Position numbers and translations under genes: made by a program. The notes beneath the pieces are model-generated. The model saw nothing but the letters and a program-made list of their open reading frames with translations, had not been told where the DNA came from and ran no database searches. From positions 324,464,297-324,528,296 of the forward strand of contig CM066040.1 in the NCBI GenBank assembly GCA_033557465.1: 64,000 nt of DNA, given 5' to 3'. The stretch's first letter is position 1. Each line of letters starts with the position of its first letter. This stretch comes from Ichthyophis bannanicus (lineage: Eukaryota > Chordata > Amphibia > Gymnophiona > Ichthyophiidae). Shown here in pieces: positions 62,494 through 64,000 of the stretch.

Positions 62494-63893
62494 TCAGACC
62501 TCGAAGAGATTACGGAGGACTGCCTGTCCGAAAGCACTGTCCCTGCGGGACTCCCTCTCGAGACAGTAATGGACCGCAAAAGTCTGGCTCGAAGACCAAG
62601 TAGCGGCCCGGCAGATGTCTGCCAGCGGAACAGAGCAGAGGTAAGCCACTGACGTAGCCTTTGCCCGAACGCAATGAGCCGTGACTCGACCTTCCAAGGA
62701 GAGTCCGGCTGCCCCATAAGCCCAAGAGATACAGTCCGCAACCCAGATGGACAGAGTACGCTTGGAGACCAGGAGCCCCAATTTATTGGGGTCAAAAGAC
62801 ACAAAAAGCTGAGCAGCTTTACGGTGCTCCCGCATACGGTCAAGGTAGAAGTTCAATGCCCTTCTACAGTCCAGGGTATGGAGGACCGTTTCAGCTCGGC
62901 TGGAGTGTGGTCTGGGAAAGAAGGTTGGAAGTACCACCTCCTGATTGATGTGAAAAGGGGAGACCACTTTTGGAAGAAATTTTGGGTGAGTCCGTTAGGA
63001 CTACCCTATTTTTGTAGAAACCGAGTGTAAGGGGGATCAGACACGAGGGCCTGCAATTCACTTACGCGTCTAGCGGAAGTGAGGGCTATCAAGAACAGTG
63101 TTTTCCAAGAAAGAAAACGGAGAGAACAGGTAGCCATAGGTTCAAAAGGCGGACAGGTGATCCGCTGTAAAACCACATTCAGGTCCCAGTCAGGCGCTGG
63201 CGGGCGCAGAGGTGGTTTAAGTAGAAGGAGACCTCGGAGAAACCTCGCTACGAGAGGGTCGTTGGAGAGAGGTCTGCCGTCCACCGGCACATGATGTGCT
63301 GAAAGAGCACGGAGGTGAACTTTGACGAAGTTGGACTTAAGTCCCAGATTAGAGAGGTATAGCAAGTACTGCAAGATCACCGACACCGGGCAGGAGAAGG
63401 GATCCTGAGACTGTTGGGTACACCAAACGGAAAAACGACGCCATTTAAGGGCGTAGCATTTGCGGGTAGAAGGTCGTCGCGAAGCTAAGACGACCTCCTC
63501 CACCTCTGCCGGCAGGAGAAGGGGAGCAAGGACTACCCTCTCAGCAGCCAGGCCATTAGGTTGAGAGACCTGAGGTTGGGGTGTAGCAGAGACCCCTGAT
63601 CCTGAGTGAGGAGATCCGGTTGTAACCCCAGAGGGAATGGAACCTCTACCGCTAATTGCAGCAGGAGTGGAAACCACGGCTGTCTGGGCCAGCGAGGGGC
63701 CACCAGGGGCCACCGGATCATGAAGGCTTTGTCTCGGAGAACCTTGAAAAGAGTCCGAGAGACTAGCGGGATGGGAGGGAAAGCGTACAAAGGCTCCCCG
63801 ACCATGAGAGTAGAAAAGCGTCCGCCGCAACTCGAAGGGGGTGTGGCTGACGAGAGCAGAAGCGAGGAAGTTGCCGGTTGTGAGGACTGGCAA
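62494..63893 (-). pseudogene. DIRS tyrosine recombinase, copy H, one frameshift
   Basis: 63006-63893: SRRPSTRKCYALKWRRFSVW (core-binding start), WDLNVVLQRITCPPFEPM, LTSARRVSELQALVSDPPY (box I Arg). 62494-62967: LDCRRALNFYLDRMREHRKAAQLFVSFDPNKLG, AHCVRAKATSVAY (HxxR), FAVHYCLERESRRDS (Tyr nucleophile), stop after LRNLFEV. The frame changes between 62967 and 63006, next to an in-frame TAG. All catalytic residues are kept, so the copy is recent. Confidence 0.85.
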
Positions 63894-64000
63894 AGAGATC
63901 CACCGTGGGGAGGCCCCACTTTAGAAAGAGCTTCTGAACTACCAAGGGATCCAGGCGCCACTCTGTGCGGCTGGAGGATCCTGCTGAGTTTGTCCGCCAG
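63533..64000 (-). pseudogene. DIRS RNase H C-terminal region, copy H (partial)
   Basis: Pieces in two frames: KWGLPTVDLFASPHNRQLPRFCS and ADAFLLSW (63763-63945), then LYAFPPIPLVSRTLFKVLRD, VAPRWPRQPWFPLLLQL and a stop after MAWLLRG. The window ends at LADKLSRILQ, the last RNase H Asp block. Overlaps the YR frame as in copy E. Confidence 0.75.

Larger units (their letters stand above)
61983..64000 (-). mobile_element. DIRS copy H, 3' half, continues past the window
   Basis: Left end aaagcgtagttactcacctg, ICR at 62258-62355, YR 62494-63893, end of RNase H 63533-64000. It belongs to the subfamily of A and B: core palindrome cgtcggcgccgacg near 62051, and an ICR right half matching B's right terminus (gaggactgacttcctacttg). 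It interrupts an L1/Tx1-like ORF1. Confidence 0.9.

Overview
This window reads as vertebrate, most likely amphibian, repeat-dense nuclear DNA. I see no host protein-coding gene, rRNA or tRNA that I can support. The repeat mix (many DIRS-type tyrosine-recombinase retrotransposons, L2-clade and CR1 LINEs, L1/Tx1-like pieces, hAT-type DNA elements and a tRNA-derived SINE) fits a large amphibian genome. A caecilian is my best guess from general familiarity with such repeats, but there is no host gene to prove it.

Layout. 1-9.1 kb is a mosaic: an L2 piece, DIRS copy A (gag plus 5' end), an L2 3' end, a hAT-like palindromic MITE, a CR1 reverse transcriptase piece, an L1 interrupted by an L2, and DIRS copy B. 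9.1-14.3 kb is DIRS copy C, a gag-only non-autonomous element with tandem repeats inside gag. 14.3-15.5 kb is TG/CT-rich DNA. 15.5-23.5 kb is DIRS copy D, split by an L2 inserted in gag. 23.6-25.9 kb holds a degraded L2 and a piece of a second DIRS family (DIRS-2). From 25.9 to 51.2 kb one DIRS-2 element can be reconstructed from its matching ends and its internal complementary region. It was split by DIRS copy E (26.2-31.8 kb, nearly intact), by a hAT element (31.8-37.1 kb) that itself holds a nearly complete 5-kb L2-clade LINE, and by DIRS copy F, which holds copy G inside its 5' UTR. 51.2-58.9 kb is mostly unassigned DNA with a SINE, a CR1 3' end, a MITE and simple repeats. 59-61 kb is a CR1 LINE, 61.1-62.0 kb an L1/Tx1-like ORF1, and 62-64 kb the 3' half of DIRS copy H, which runs off the window.

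How the DIRS genes fit together. All copies lie on the minus strand in the order inverted terminal repeat, gag, RT-RNase H, tyrosine recombinase (YR), internal complementary region (ICR), inverted terminal repeat. The most notable observation is the gag/pol boundary. In all four readable copies (D, E, F, G) gag ends at a YTT-TGA-C heptamer. The RT-RNase H frame is reached only by a +1 shift exactly there, because it has no ATG before the RT. The gag frame itself reopens directly after the TGA and, in copy E, stays open to the end of YR. One leaky UGA could therefore control three products. In each copy with a left end, the ICR spells the right terminus joined directly to the left terminus, as expected for circle-junction templates of DIRS elements.
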